Below, piece after piece: positions 53,161 to 61,716 of a stretch of DNA of 64,000 nt. A program made the translations under genes and the position numbers. Each line of letters starts with the position of its first letter. Positions within the stretch are counted from its first letter, which is position 1. This stretch comes from RUG14121 sp964533935. Lineage in GTDB: Bacteria > Bacillota_I > Bacilli_A > RF39 > UBA660. The notes under the pieces were generated by a model, which worked only from the letters and a program-made list of their open reading frames with translations, was not told the origin of the DNA and searched no databases. Location: positions 60,761-124,760 of the forward strand of contig CAZHOG010000003.1 of the NCBI GenBank assembly GCA_964533935.1. Direction: 5' to 3'.

Positions 53161-53365
53161 CAAATCTATAATCCTGTTTAACATCAGGATATTTTTCTTT
53201 ATCTACTTTTGACATAAACATACTAATAGGTCTTATCCAAACATCATTATTGTGTTCATATACAACCATTTCTTCTAAAGTTTCAGTATTCTTACCTACT
53301 GCTATAATTTTAATTATATTACCTTTAAAATGCTTATATATTTCCCCAACTATTGGTTTATTCAT
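53144..53365 (-). CDS. DUF1653 domain protein
   Basis: 73 residues from the ATG at 53365 (MNKPIVGEIYKHFKG), overlapping the last codons of pnp by 8 bp. The family pattern is clear: GEIYKHFKGNIIKIIAVGKNTET-EEMVVYEH...VWIRPISMFMSKV matches the Y.HFKG...V..IA.HTET.E..VVY...WVRP..MF of DUF1653. Function unknown. The lack of a clear binding site and the overlap suggest translational coupling to pnp. Confidence 0.85.
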   Translation of the reverse strand: MNKPIVGEIYKHFKGNIIKIIAVGKNTETLEEMVVYEHNNDVWIRPISMFMSKVDKEKYPDVKQDYRFEKVEK

Positions 53366-55556
53366 GTTTTTTGTCTTTCTTAATAACTTTCTTTTCAATT
53401 TTTTCTTCTTTTTTATCTTTTCCTGCAGGAATTGGAAGTGTTTCTTTACGAGATAAATTTAATCTTCCACGATTATCAAAACCTAATGCTTTTACTCTAA
53501 TTTCATCGCCAACTTTAAATAAGTCAGAAGCTTTTTCAATTCTTTCATTAGCCAATTGTGAAACATGACATAATCCTTCACAACCAGGCCATAATTCTAC
53601 AAAACATCCAAAATCTTCAACTTTAACAACTTTTCCAGAATATATTGCACCTGTTTCAACTTCACGAACAACACTTTCAATCATTTCACGAGTTTTTGCA
53701 ATTACATCTTTTGATGTATGATAAATAGTAACTTTTCCATCATCATCTAAATCAACTTTAACAGCATCTTTATCAGTAACAGCTTTTACATTACTAGCTT
53801 CTAAAATGATATTTGTAATCATTTCTCCACCACGACCAATTACATCTTTAATTTTTTCTGGTTTAATATAGAACATTTCTACTTTTGGAGCATATGTACT
53901 TAATTCTTCTCTTGGTTCTTCAATTACAGTAGCCATAAAATCTAATATTTCCATACGAGCTTTTTTAGCTTGTGCCAAAGCTTCTTTTAAAATATCTTTT
54001 GTAACACCTTTGATTTTAATATCCATTTGTAATGCTGTTACACCTTTTTTAGTACCAGCTACTTTAAAGTCCATATCACCCATGTGATCTTCAAGTCCTT
54101 GAATATCAGTTAAAATAGTATATTTTTTACTAGTATTAGAAGTAATTAATCCCATTGCTATACCTGCTACAGGAGCTTTAATAGGAACACCAGCAGCCAT
54201 TAAACTTAAACATCCAGCACAGATTGTTGCTTGTGAACTAGAACCATTACTTTCTAAAATTTCACTAACTACACGAACTGTATATGGAAATTCATCAACA
54301 CTTGGCATTACTTGAGCAAGTGCTCTTTCTCCTAATGCTCCGTGTCCAATTTCACGTCTTCCAGGAGCTCCATATCTACCAGTTTCACCAACTGAGAATT
54401 GTGGGAAGTTATAATGTAGCATAAATCTTTTTTCAGCTTCAATTCCAAGTCCATCAAGAATTTGATGTTCACCCATTGCACCTAATGTTGTAGTTGCAAG
54501 TGATTGAGTTTCACCACGAGTAAATACTGCACTACCATGAGTTCTAGGAAGTAAATCAATATATCCACTAAGTGGTCTAATTTCATCCATTTTTCTTCCA
54601 TCAGGTCTAATCTTTTTATCAGTGATTAATCTTCTAACTTCTTCACCTTCCATTAAATCAACAACTTTTTTAACATCTTTTAATTTAATTTCAAGTTCAT
54701 CATCATCTTCATATACTTCACTAAAGTTTTCTAATGTTCTTTCTTTAACTTCATCAATTGCAGCATACTTAGCTAATTTATCTTTAATTTGAATAGCAGC
54801 AATCATATCTTTTGTAGCATAATCTCTAACAGATTTTTCAACTTCAGCATTAATTTCAGCTAAAGGTAATTCAACTTTTTCTTTACCTAAATCATCTATT
54901 ATTTCTTGTTGGAAAGCACATAATTTTTTGATTTGTTCATGTCCAAACATAATAGCTTCTAACATATCTTTTTCACTTAATTGTTGAGCACCAGCTTCAA
55001 CCATACAAATTGCATCTTTTGTACCAGCAACAGTCAAGTTCAAAGTACTTTCTTCCATTTGTTTAACAGTTGGATTAATAATAAATTCTTTACCAATTTT
55101 TCCAACTACAACTCCTGCAACAGGTCCATCAAATGGAATATTTGAAAGTCCTAAGCAAAGTGATGAACCAAATAACGCACTCATTACTGGTGAATTATCT
55201 TGATCAACAGATAATACAGTATTAACTACTTGGATTTCATTTCTTAATCTTTCATCAAACATTGGTCTTATAGGTCTATCAATGATTCTTGCAGCTAATG
55301 TTGCTTCATCAGTAGGTCTACTTTCTCTCTTAATAAATCCTCCAGGAATTTTTCCTACAGAATATAATTTCTCTTGATATAAAACTGTTAATGGAAAGAA
55401 ATCAGATGTAATAGTATTCTTACCCATAACGCTTACAGATAATATTACAGTATCTCCATATCTTACTAAAGCAGAACCATTAGCTTGTTTTGCAAGTTCT
55501 CCTGTTTCAACAGTTAATTTTCTTCCAAGAAAATCTAATTCATAAATTTTTTTCAT
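53358..55556 (-). CDS. pnp: Polyribonucleotide nucleotidyltransferase (PNPase)
   Basis: 732 residues. Two RNase PH domains (about 1-230 and 310-545) flank a helical linker; the second contains RTHGSAVFTRGETQ and GRREIGHGALGERAL, which bind phosphate and RNA. KH (KIKDVIGRGGEMITNII) and S1 (YSGKVVKVEDFGCFVELWPG) domains follow, then a Lys-rich tail. It degrades mRNA 3' to 5' using phosphate. It lies downstream of rpsO, the order conserved in most bacteria. The ATG follows AAAGGAG. Confidence 0.98.
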   Translation of the reverse strand: MKKIYELDFLGRKLTVETGELAKQANGSALVRYGDTVILSVSVMGKNTITSDFFPLTVLYQEKLYSVGKIPGGFIKRESRPTDEATLAARIIDRPIRPMFDERLRNEIQVVNTVLSVDQDNSPVMSALFGSSLCLGLSNIPFDGPVAGVVVGKIGKEFIINPTVKQMEESTLNLTVAGTKDAICMVEAGAQQLSEKDMLEAIMFGHEQIKKLCAFQQEIIDDLGKEKVELPLAEINAEVEKSVRDYATKDMIAAIQIKDKLAKYAAIDEVKERTLENFSEVYEDDDELEIKLKDVKKVVDLMEGEEVRRLITDKKIRPDGRKMDEIRPLSGYIDLLPRTHGSAVFTRGETQSLATTTLGAMGEHQILDGLGIEAEKRFMLHYNFPQFSVGETGRYGAPGRREIGHGALGERALAQVMPSVDEFPYTVRVVSEILESNGSSSQATICAGCLSLMAAGVPIKAPVAGIAMGLITSNTSKKYTILTDIQGLEDHMGDMDFKVAGTKKGVTALQMDIKIKGVTKDILKEALAQAKKARMEILDFMATVIEEPREELSTYAPKVEMFYIKPEKIKDVIGRGGEMITNIILEASNVKAVTDKDAVKVDLDDDGKVTIYHTSKDVIAKTREMIESVVREVETGAIYSGKVVKVEDFGCFVELWPGCEGLCHVSQLANERIEKASDLFKVGDEIRVKALGFDNRGRLNLSRKETLPIPAGKDKKEEKIEKKVIKKDKKHE

Positions 55557-55583
55557 TTATATATCCACTCCTTTATAAAATAA

Positions 55584-55615
55584 AAATGGGCGCTTTAAAA
55601 TAAAAGTGCCCATTT
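55584..55615 (-). terminator. Hairpin between rpsO and pnp
   Basis: Stem AAATGGGC/GCCCATTT extended by CTTT/AAAG with one mismatch, then TTATTTT on the minus strand. It would partly terminate rpsO transcripts and set the rpsO to pnp ratio. Confidence 0.75.
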
Positions 55616-55618
55616 AAA

Positions 55619-55882
55619 TTATTTTCTAATATTTAATTTTTTAATTAAATCTCTATATGCAACTACATCATTTTCTTTAAGATAATCTAAAAGTTTTCTT
55701 CTACGTCCAACTTTCATTTGTAGACCTCTTTTAGAATGAAAATCATGAATATGAACTTTTAAGTGTTCAGTTAAATCATTAATTTCTTTAGTTAAAATTG
55801 CAACTTGTACTTCAGTACTTCCACAATCTTTTTCATTTCTTGCGAAATCTTTAATGATTTTTGTTTTTTCTTCTTTAGTCAT
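55619..55882 (-). CDS. rpsO: Ribosomal protein S15
   Basis: 87 residues, full length (88 typical). Helical, with the conserved GSTEVQVAILTKEINDLTEHLKVHIHDFHSKRGLQMKVGRRRKLLDYLK core that binds the 16S rRNA three-way junction. The ATG follows AAGGAGG. Its leader of about 85 nt may be an S15 autoregulatory element. Confidence 0.98.
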   Translation of the reverse strand: MTKEEKTKIIKDFARNEKDCGSTEVQVAILTKEINDLTEHLKVHIHDFHSKRGLQMKVGRRRKLLDYLKENDVVAYRDLIKKLNIRK

Positions 55883-55966
55883 TTTTGTTCCTCCTTATTT
55901 CATAATTGGTTCAAACTGAGTAATGAGTCAAGGTTTCTTCAAAACCAAGAATGAACTTCTTGAATA
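55883..55966 (-). promoter_or_regulatory. Leader of rpsO, possible S15 autoregulatory element
   Basis: 84 nt between the promoter and the ATG. It holds a hairpin GGTTT/AAACC (in CTTGGTTTTGAAGAAACCTTG) and TTGACTCATTACTCAGTTTGAACC, which could make further pairings near the AAGGAGG. Firmicutes rpsO leaders often bind S15 and block translation. The match to a known motif was not tested. Confidence 0.35.
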
Positions 55967-55995
55967 ATTATATTATAAAACTGGGATAAAATCAA
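55967..55995 (-). promoter_or_regulatory. Sigma-A promoter of rpsO-pnp
   Basis: TTGATT (55990-55995), 17-bp spacer, perfect TATAAT (55967-55972) on the minus strand. Confidence 0.65.
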
Positions 55996-56004
55996 TATTT
56001 TTCA

Positions 56005-56032
56005 ATAAAAAAAGAAATATTTCTATTTCTTT
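56005..56032 (-). terminator. Terminator of the hybrid kinase gene
   Basis: Stem AAAGAAATA/TATTTCTTT with a 4-nt loop, T-run on the minus strand, overlapping the gene's stop. Confidence 0.8.
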
Positions 56033-57840
56033 AAAAATTGATTAATTACTCTGTTTAATTCTGGTTTTTCTATTGGTTTTGATAAATAATCATCAAATCC
56101 ATCTTGCATATATTTTTCTCTCATTCCACTTGTTGCATTTGCTGTAAGTGCTATAGTTGGAATATTATATCCAGGAATTTCTTTTAATTTTTTTAAAGTC
56201 TCTCCTCCGGACATTCCAGGCATCATATCATCCAATAAGACTAGATCATAATTATTATTTTTTACTTTTTCTAAACATTCAAAACCGCTTAAACATGTAT
56301 CAATATTCATTTTGTAAGTTTGTAATAATCTTAGTGCAACTTTAATATTTAAATTATTATCATCAACCAATAATATTTTTTTAGAAGATAAATCAAATGT
56401 TACTTCTTTTTTATTTTCATTATTTTGGTTTTCTATAACTTTTCCATCTGATATTTTTTGATCAATTACTACAGTGAATTTACTTCCTTTACCATAAACA
56501 CTTTGAACAAATATCTTTCCGCCCATAAGTAAAACTAATTTTTTTGTTATCGCAAGTCCAAGGCCAGTTCCTTCAATAGTAGTATTTTTTTCTTCTAGTC
56601 TTTCAAATTTTGTAAATAACTTATCTATATTTGACTTCTTTATTCCTATACCACTATCTTCTACTGAAACTATAATTCTACACATATCATCTTTTTTAAA
56701 TGATGAAACTTCAAAATCAATATATCCTTCTTTTGTATATTTTACTGAATTTGTTAGAATATTTAATATTACTTGTTTAAATCTTGTCTCATCACCAAAC
56801 AATACTGGAGGAATTGATTCATCATATTTATATCTAAAATCTAATTTTTTCTCTCCTATTTTAGTTTTAGTTAAATTTACAAGATCATCAAACATTTCCT
56901 TAAAAGAATAATCTTTCGCAATTATTTCTAACTTATTTGCTTCTATTTTAGAAATATCTAAAATACCATTTACAATTTCAAGTAATGTTCCAGATGCTGT
57001 AACAATATCTTTTACTTCGCTTCTTGCTTGATCTGGTATATTATCATCTAATAACGATTCTGAAAAACCAACTATTGCATTTAGAGGAGTTCTTATCTCA
57101 TGACTCATACTAGATAAAAAATCAGTTTTAGCATTATTAGCTTTATCAGCTGCTTCTTTGGCTTCATTTAATTGAGCAATCATTTTCATATCCGGATTTT
57201 CAATAGTAAAATACATTAGAAATGTAATCAATGTATCAACAAAAGTAATTAATAATACCCCTGGGTTAAGCATTTGATAACTTATTGCAAAAACCCCAAG
57301 TACTATAAATAAAATCATTGGTAATAATTTTATTTTATTTATTTTCTTAAAATTACAAATAATAATTAATACATCAATAACAACACATATACCACTAAAA
57401 CCATAAGATAACATTGCTGCTGGTCCATAAGAATATACTATACCACTTTGAAAATAATAATTTAATGGTAATATAAATAATAAAATTAAATACACAATAT
57501 AAAATATACTATAAGCTAAAGAAATATTTTTTATTTTCTTTTGACTTATATCATCATTAGAAATAACATGAAGATACATTGAAAATAAAATAATCCAAGC
57601 TAATAAAAAAGCTAAATATAATTTACAAACTATATCATTACCAAAAGGAATATAACTTGATATAACAATTGTATATATACTTGCAGCATCAAATATTACT
57701 GCAATAATATCTATTATTACCAACAAACTATATATTTTAGTTTCATAACTTTTATATCTTTCTTTTGAAAAATATACTATTGTTAATAATAAAATGTAAA
57801 TTAAACTGCAAATCTGAAAAAAGCAAGTATTCACTGGCAT
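56023..57840 (-). CDS. Hybrid sensor histidine kinase with receiver domain
   Basis: 605 residues. Seven or so helices (about 1-215) form a membrane sensor; a short coiled linker follows. The H-box SHEIRTPLNAIVGFSE carries the phosphorylated His (near 245). The ATPase domain has NILTNSVKYTKEG, VEDSGIGIKK and GTGLGLAITKK. The C-terminal receiver (about 485-605) has the phosphorylated Asp in DLVLLDDMMPGMSGG, and later LTANAT and SKPIEKPEL. No output regulator is encoded next to it, so the phosphate target is elsewhere. The sensed signal is unknown. The ATG follows AGGGGATG. Confidence 0.93.
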   Translation of the reverse strand: MPVNTCFFQICSLIYILLLTIVYFSKERYKSYETKIYSLLVIIDIIAVIFDAASIYTIVISSYIPFGNDIVCKLYLAFLLAWIILFSMYLHVISNDDISQKKIKNISLAYSIFYIVYLILLFILPLNYYFQSGIVYSYGPAAMLSYGFSGICVVIDVLIIICNFKKINKIKLLPMILFIVLGVFAISYQMLNPGVLLITFVDTLITFLMYFTIENPDMKMIAQLNEAKEAADKANNAKTDFLSSMSHEIRTPLNAIVGFSESLLDDNIPDQARSEVKDIVTASGTLLEIVNGILDISKIEANKLEIIAKDYSFKEMFDDLVNLTKTKIGEKKLDFRYKYDESIPPVLFGDETRFKQVILNILTNSVKYTKEGYIDFEVSSFKKDDMCRIIVSVEDSGIGIKKSNIDKLFTKFERLEEKNTTIEGTGLGLAITKKLVLLMGGKIFVQSVYGKGSKFTVVIDQKISDGKVIENQNNENKKEVTFDLSSKKILLVDDNNLNIKVALRLLQTYKMNIDTCLSGFECLEKVKNNNYDLVLLDDMMPGMSGGETLKKLKEIPGYNIPTIALTANATSGMREKYMQDGFDDYLSKPIEKPELNRVINQFLKK

Positions 57841-57875
57841 AACTACATCCCCTTATTCTATACAAAATTATAACA

Positions 57876-57906
57876 TAAAAAAATAATAAATGAAAATTTA
57901 TTATTT
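57876..57906 (-). terminator. Terminator of the acyltransferase gene
   Basis: Stem AAATAATAAAT/ATTTATTATTT with a 4-nt loop and T-run on the minus strand. Confidence 0.8.
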
Positions 57907-58707
57907 TATTAATTTTATAATTCTTTTACGTAATTCAGTATTAGCTTCAGTTAAGTCATCTTCAACTTTAAATGGTTCTCCAAATTTAACAGTTAAGTTA
58001 TCATTTCCTACTGTATAATCACCTGTAACACCAACTGGAACTATTGTAGCATTAGATTTTTTTGCCATTGATACAGCTCCGTATTTAAATGGAAGTAATA
58101 AAGAATTATCATATTCTTCCTCAGTTATAAAATCTAAATTACGCATATTTTCTAAAGCATTTTTAGAATTTAAAAGAAAACTATAGTATTCAACCTTACT
58201 TATTCTTTTATTTTTATATAATTGTTCTAAAAAATCTATTTGAGATGTTCTAACTTTATCCTCTTTAATAATAGTAGTAAATTCTTCTTTTGAAACAGGC
58301 ATGTTATCTAATGATGAATATAAAGAATCTATTTTTTCTTGTTTTAAACCATTTCTTGTTCCTTCAGGAAATAATCCAACACAATGTCCTTTATTTAAAT
58401 AGTCTAATGCAATTTCTTTTGAAGCATTAGGATTATTTACTCTATCAACAGGGATACAACCCATATATTTAAAAGCAAATGCTAATTTTCCTTCAAAATA
58501 TTCTTTTTTAGCCATCCAATGAATAACATCTTTAGTTGCACACATGATTGGAAATTGATCCCATACATGTAAATGATTTGAACAAAAAATTATAGGTTTT
58601 TCTTCTGGAATTTTTTCTGAATCAATAATTTTTGGATTCAACATTAAATCAAAAACTCCAGTACTTAAATTTCTACCAATACTATATTGTATATCCTCTT
58701 TATTCAT
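57901..58707 (-). CDS. PlsC-type lysophospholipid/glycerolipid acyltransferase with an insertion
   Basis: 268 residues. The catalytic NHLHVWDQ (HX4D, near 45) and the acceptor motif GLFPEGTRNG (near 113-122) define the family. Between that motif and the usual C-terminal strand VPVGVTGDY is an extra helical segment of about 65 residues (roughly 125-190: KIDSLYSSLDNMPVSKEEFT onward) not seen in plain PlsC. It would acylate a glycerol-phosphate or related lipid at the membrane. It lies 18 bp after a HAD-acyl ligase fusion gene, and the two are likely one operon acting on the same fatty acids. Confidence 0.85.
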   Translation of the reverse strand: MNKEDIQYSIGRNLSTGVFDLMLNPKIIDSEKIPEEKPIIFCSNHLHVWDQFPIMCATKDVIHWMAKKEYFEGKLAFAFKYMGCIPVDRVNNPNASKEIALDYLNKGHCVGLFPEGTRNGLKQEKIDSLYSSLDNMPVSKEEFTTIIKEDKVRTSQIDFLEQLYKNKRISKVEYYSFLLNSKNALENMRNLDFITEEEYDNSLLLPFKYGAVSMAKKSNATIVPVGVTGDYTVGNDNLTVKFGEPFKVEDDLTEANTELRKRIIKLIK

Positions 58708-58725
58708 AAATAACCCCTTCTTTTT

Positions 58726-61152
58726 TTATCTAGTTTTTTTAGAATTATTACTATAATAATTTATACTAGCTTCTTCTTCAAGTAATTTATAATCTATTTT
58801 ATTTAATAATGTTTGAGGTAATTGTTTTCTAAATTCATAATTCTTTGGTAAAGAAAATTTTGATAAATTATTCTTACATAAATTTCTCAATTCCTCTATT
58901 AATTCATTTGACTCTTGATATCCTTCTTTAACTACAATGTATACTTTTGGAACATTTACTTTATATTCATGTGGTTCCGCAACAACGGCACATTTTTCAA
59001 TAGCTGGATGAGTTAAAATAAGATTTTCAATTTGTACAGGATAAATATTATAACCTGATGCAATTATTATTCTTTTAATTCTTTGAGTATAAAAAACTAC
59101 TCCTTCATTATCAACATATCCTGCATCACCAGTATGTAACCAAGTTTTTCCATCTTCATGAATTTTTAATGTATCATTAGTTTCTTTTTCATTATTATAA
59201 TATCCTAACATTACACTAGGACCAGTAACACATATTTCACCATTTTCATATGGTTCAACTTCTTCTGTTGTTCCCATTTTAACAATTTTATAATTATTTT
59301 GAGGTAATGGAATACCAACACAAGATAATTTATTTGCGTTAGGTGTTGAGAAAGCTGTTGCAGCTAATGACTCAGTCATTCCAATTCCTTTAAATACTTT
59401 ATTAGGACAATTGTGTTCTTTTAACCATACATTAATTCTTTCCTCTAATTCTTTTGGAAGTGTATCACCACCAGATATTAGAACTTTAAAGTATGATAGA
59501 TCTTTTCCATCATATGCTTTATTTTTAATCATAGCTGAGAATAATGTTGGTACTCCTAATAATAATGTAGGTTTTTCTTTTAACATTATGTTAGTAAACA
59601 TTTTTTCATCAAATTGTGGCAATAATATTACTGACATATTTACACATAAAGCAGTATGCACACAATCCGCTAATCCAAATCCATGGAAAATTGGAGTTAT
59701 AGCAAATAATTTATCACCTTTTTTATAAGAAGGTATTGTAAATTTTAATTGCTCTGTATTACAGTTAAAGTTTTCATTTGAAAGCATTACTGCTTTTGGA
59801 CTTCCTGTACTTCCACCTGTATGTAATAAAACAGCCATTTCATTTTCTTTTGGAATATGTTTTTCAAATTTATCAATGCTTTTACCAGCTTTAATAAAAT
59901 CATCCCATTTATCCCACATATTTGATTTTAATTTACGATTCATTTCAATATTGTCTTCAATTTTATTATTAAACTTATTTCTTGCAACATCATTATTAGC
60001 AAAAGTACTTTGTACTTTATTAACCACTTTGCTATTTAAAGCATTATAACCAACATTTAATTGCAATGGCATAGAATCAGCTGGAGATACTAATACAACA
60101 TTATCAACATTAGTTTTTGGTAAAATTGAATTAATTTTATTAAAACACATATCAATTGAAATAACTAATTTACTATTTGATTCATTCAAATAATACTCTA
60201 TTTCTTTTTCACTTGATAATGGATGTATCATATTTGCTACAGCACCAATTTTATTTACAGCATAGAATGCTATAACACCTTCAGGAGTATTTGGCATACA
60301 AATTGTAACAATATCCTTTTCCTTTATTCCTTTAGCAATTAATGCTTTACAACATTTATCAATTTCTGTAAAAAATTCTTTAAAAGTCATTTTCTTTCCA
60401 AAATAACTAATTGCTTCAGCAAAAAGATTATTTTTATTTGATTCATATAGATAATCATAAATACTCATTTTTGGTAAATTAATCGATGTTTGATCAATAG
60501 AATAAAATGATTTATGTGGTCTATCAATTGACATCTTACCAGATTTTACAGTTATTGGATCAACAATATTTTTATTTAATTTATCTTGTAGATTCATAAT
60601 AACATTTTTTAATTCTTTTGGTTCTGTAATTGATGCAATTTCACCATAGTATTCTTCATTATATGAATTATTAAATTTAATTACATTAGTAATTTTAGAT
60701 AAATTATTTATATTATTAATATTATCTTCAATCATTACATTAATATTATCTTTTTTAATAGTTTCACTTTTATCTTCACCGCAGAATGTAATTTCATCAT
60801 AAACAATATTATTTTTAGATAACCATTGTTTAACAATATTTTTCATTACAATTCCTAAAGCATCATCTTTATCAGTAAAATATCTTGAAGTAATAATTTG
60901 AATATGATTACCTTCATCATGTAATTCTTTTATTACATCAGCAAACCCTTCTCTAGCAGGTTCTTTTATTGAATATGAAAGTAAATATTTTTTCCAAAAG
61001 CTCATCATTTCTGAAGAACTACAATTAAACATTTCTTTTATATCGAAACCTTTTTCATTAGCTAATTCTTTTTTAAAATATAATTTACCTTTTTCTCTTT
61101 GAAATTGTTCAATGTTTGTTAAAACACCATCTATATCAATACCTATTCTCAT
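58726..61152 (-). CDS. Fusion of a HAD-family phosphatase and an acyl-activating (ANL) ligase
   Basis: 808 residues. Residues 1-190 are a HAD hydrolase: IGIDIDGVLTN has the nucleophile pair Asp6/Asp8, IITSR is motif II and VMIEDN motif IV. Residues ~215-800 are an acyl-CoA/ACP synthetase-type adenylating enzyme: P-loop LLHTGGSTGSPKAVML (near 440), GMTESLAATAF (A5), TWLHTGDAGYVD (A7) and the catalytic Lys near the end in LLNKIDYKLL (A10). Both halves look active. It probably activates a fatty or other acid for the acyltransferase gene downstream, while the HAD part removes a phosphate. The substrate is unknown. The ATG follows AAAGAGGG. Confidence 0.88.
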   Translation of the reverse strand: MRIGIDIDGVLTNIEQFQREKGKLYFKKELANEKGFDIKEMFNCSSSEMMSFWKKYLLSYSIKEPAREGFADVIKELHDEGNHIQIITSRYFTDKDDALGIVMKNIVKQWLSKNNIVYDEITFCGEDKSETIKKDNINVMIEDNINNINNLSKITNVIKFNNSYNEEYYGEIASITEPKELKNVIMNLQDKLNKNIVDPITVKSGKMSIDRPHKSFYSIDQTSINLPKMSIYDYLYESNKNNLFAEAISYFGKKMTFKEFFTEIDKCCKALIAKGIKEKDIVTICMPNTPEGVIAFYAVNKIGAVANMIHPLSSEKEIEYYLNESNSKLVISIDMCFNKINSILPKTNVDNVVLVSPADSMPLQLNVGYNALNSKVVNKVQSTFANNDVARNKFNNKIEDNIEMNRKLKSNMWDKWDDFIKAGKSIDKFEKHIPKENEMAVLLHTGGSTGSPKAVMLSNENFNCNTEQLKFTIPSYKKGDKLFAITPIFHGFGLADCVHTALCVNMSVILLPQFDEKMFTNIMLKEKPTLLLGVPTLFSAMIKNKAYDGKDLSYFKVLISGGDTLPKELEERINVWLKEHNCPNKVFKGIGMTESLAATAFSTPNANKLSCVGIPLPQNNYKIVKMGTTEEVEPYENGEICVTGPSVMLGYYNNEKETNDTLKIHEDGKTWLHTGDAGYVDNEGVVFYTQRIKRIIIASGYNIYPVQIENLILTHPAIEKCAVVAEPHEYKVNVPKVYIVVKEGYQESNELIEELRNLCKNNLSKFSLPKNYEFRKQLPQTLLNKIDYKLLEEEASINYYSNNSKKTR

Positions 61153-61178
61153 AAAACCCTCTTTATCTTTCTAATTTA

Positions 61179-61586
61179 TTATTTAGACAATACTTTTTTT
61201 TGAATATCAATAATTTCATTATCACATTTTTTAGAATTTCTTTCACATATTTCAATATCACTAATATGTTCAGGAATAAAACTAACCTCGTGTTTTATAA
61301 TTTTTGAAGTTAAAGGTATAGCTGCTGTTAATGCTAATGATCCAACTGTATAACCCAAAGTTGAAAGCATATTACCATCAGAATAATTGAATCCTACTCT
61401 AGGAATGAATTCGCATAAACCATATGTAGATAATGCCATTAATAAGCCACTAATACTAGTTACAACACCTCTATATGCTATTGCTTGTTTAGAACCAAGT
61501 GAAATATTTTCCATTTTATTCTTTACAATATATAAAGACTCTAATTCTTTTTTTAATTGTTCTAATTCTAATTTTTCATTTGTCAT
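61179..61586 (-). CDS. Small two-helix membrane protein, unknown
   Basis: 135 residues from the ATG at 61586 (MTNEKLELEQLKKELESL). An N-terminal coiled coil, two membrane helices (VVTSISGLLMALSTYGLCEF and TLGYTVGSLALTAAIPL), and a C-terminal helical region with two Cys. It is 26 bp upstream of the HAD-ligase gene on the same strand and may be part of that operon. Not recognised. Confidence 0.6.
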   Translation of the reverse strand: MTNEKLELEQLKKELESLYIVKNKMENISLGSKQAIAYRGVVTSISGLLMALSTYGLCEFIPRVGFNYSDGNMLSTLGYTVGSLALTAAIPLTSKIIKHEVSFIPEHISDIEICERNSKKCDNEIIDIQKKVLSK

Positions 61587-61684
61587 ATTATCAAAACCCC
61601 ATTTCAATATATACGAATTATACCACATTTTTAATTTATTGTCAATTTTGCGTAAATAATAATTGACCTAGTACATTTATTTGT

Positions 61685-61716
61685 AAAGAAAAGTATACAT
61701 TTTATTGTATACTTTT
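61685..61716 (-). terminator. Terminator of the GT-C-type gene
   Basis: Stem AAAGTATACA/TGTATACTTT with a 6-nt loop; T-rich on the minus-strand side, overlapping the stop. Confidence 0.8.
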
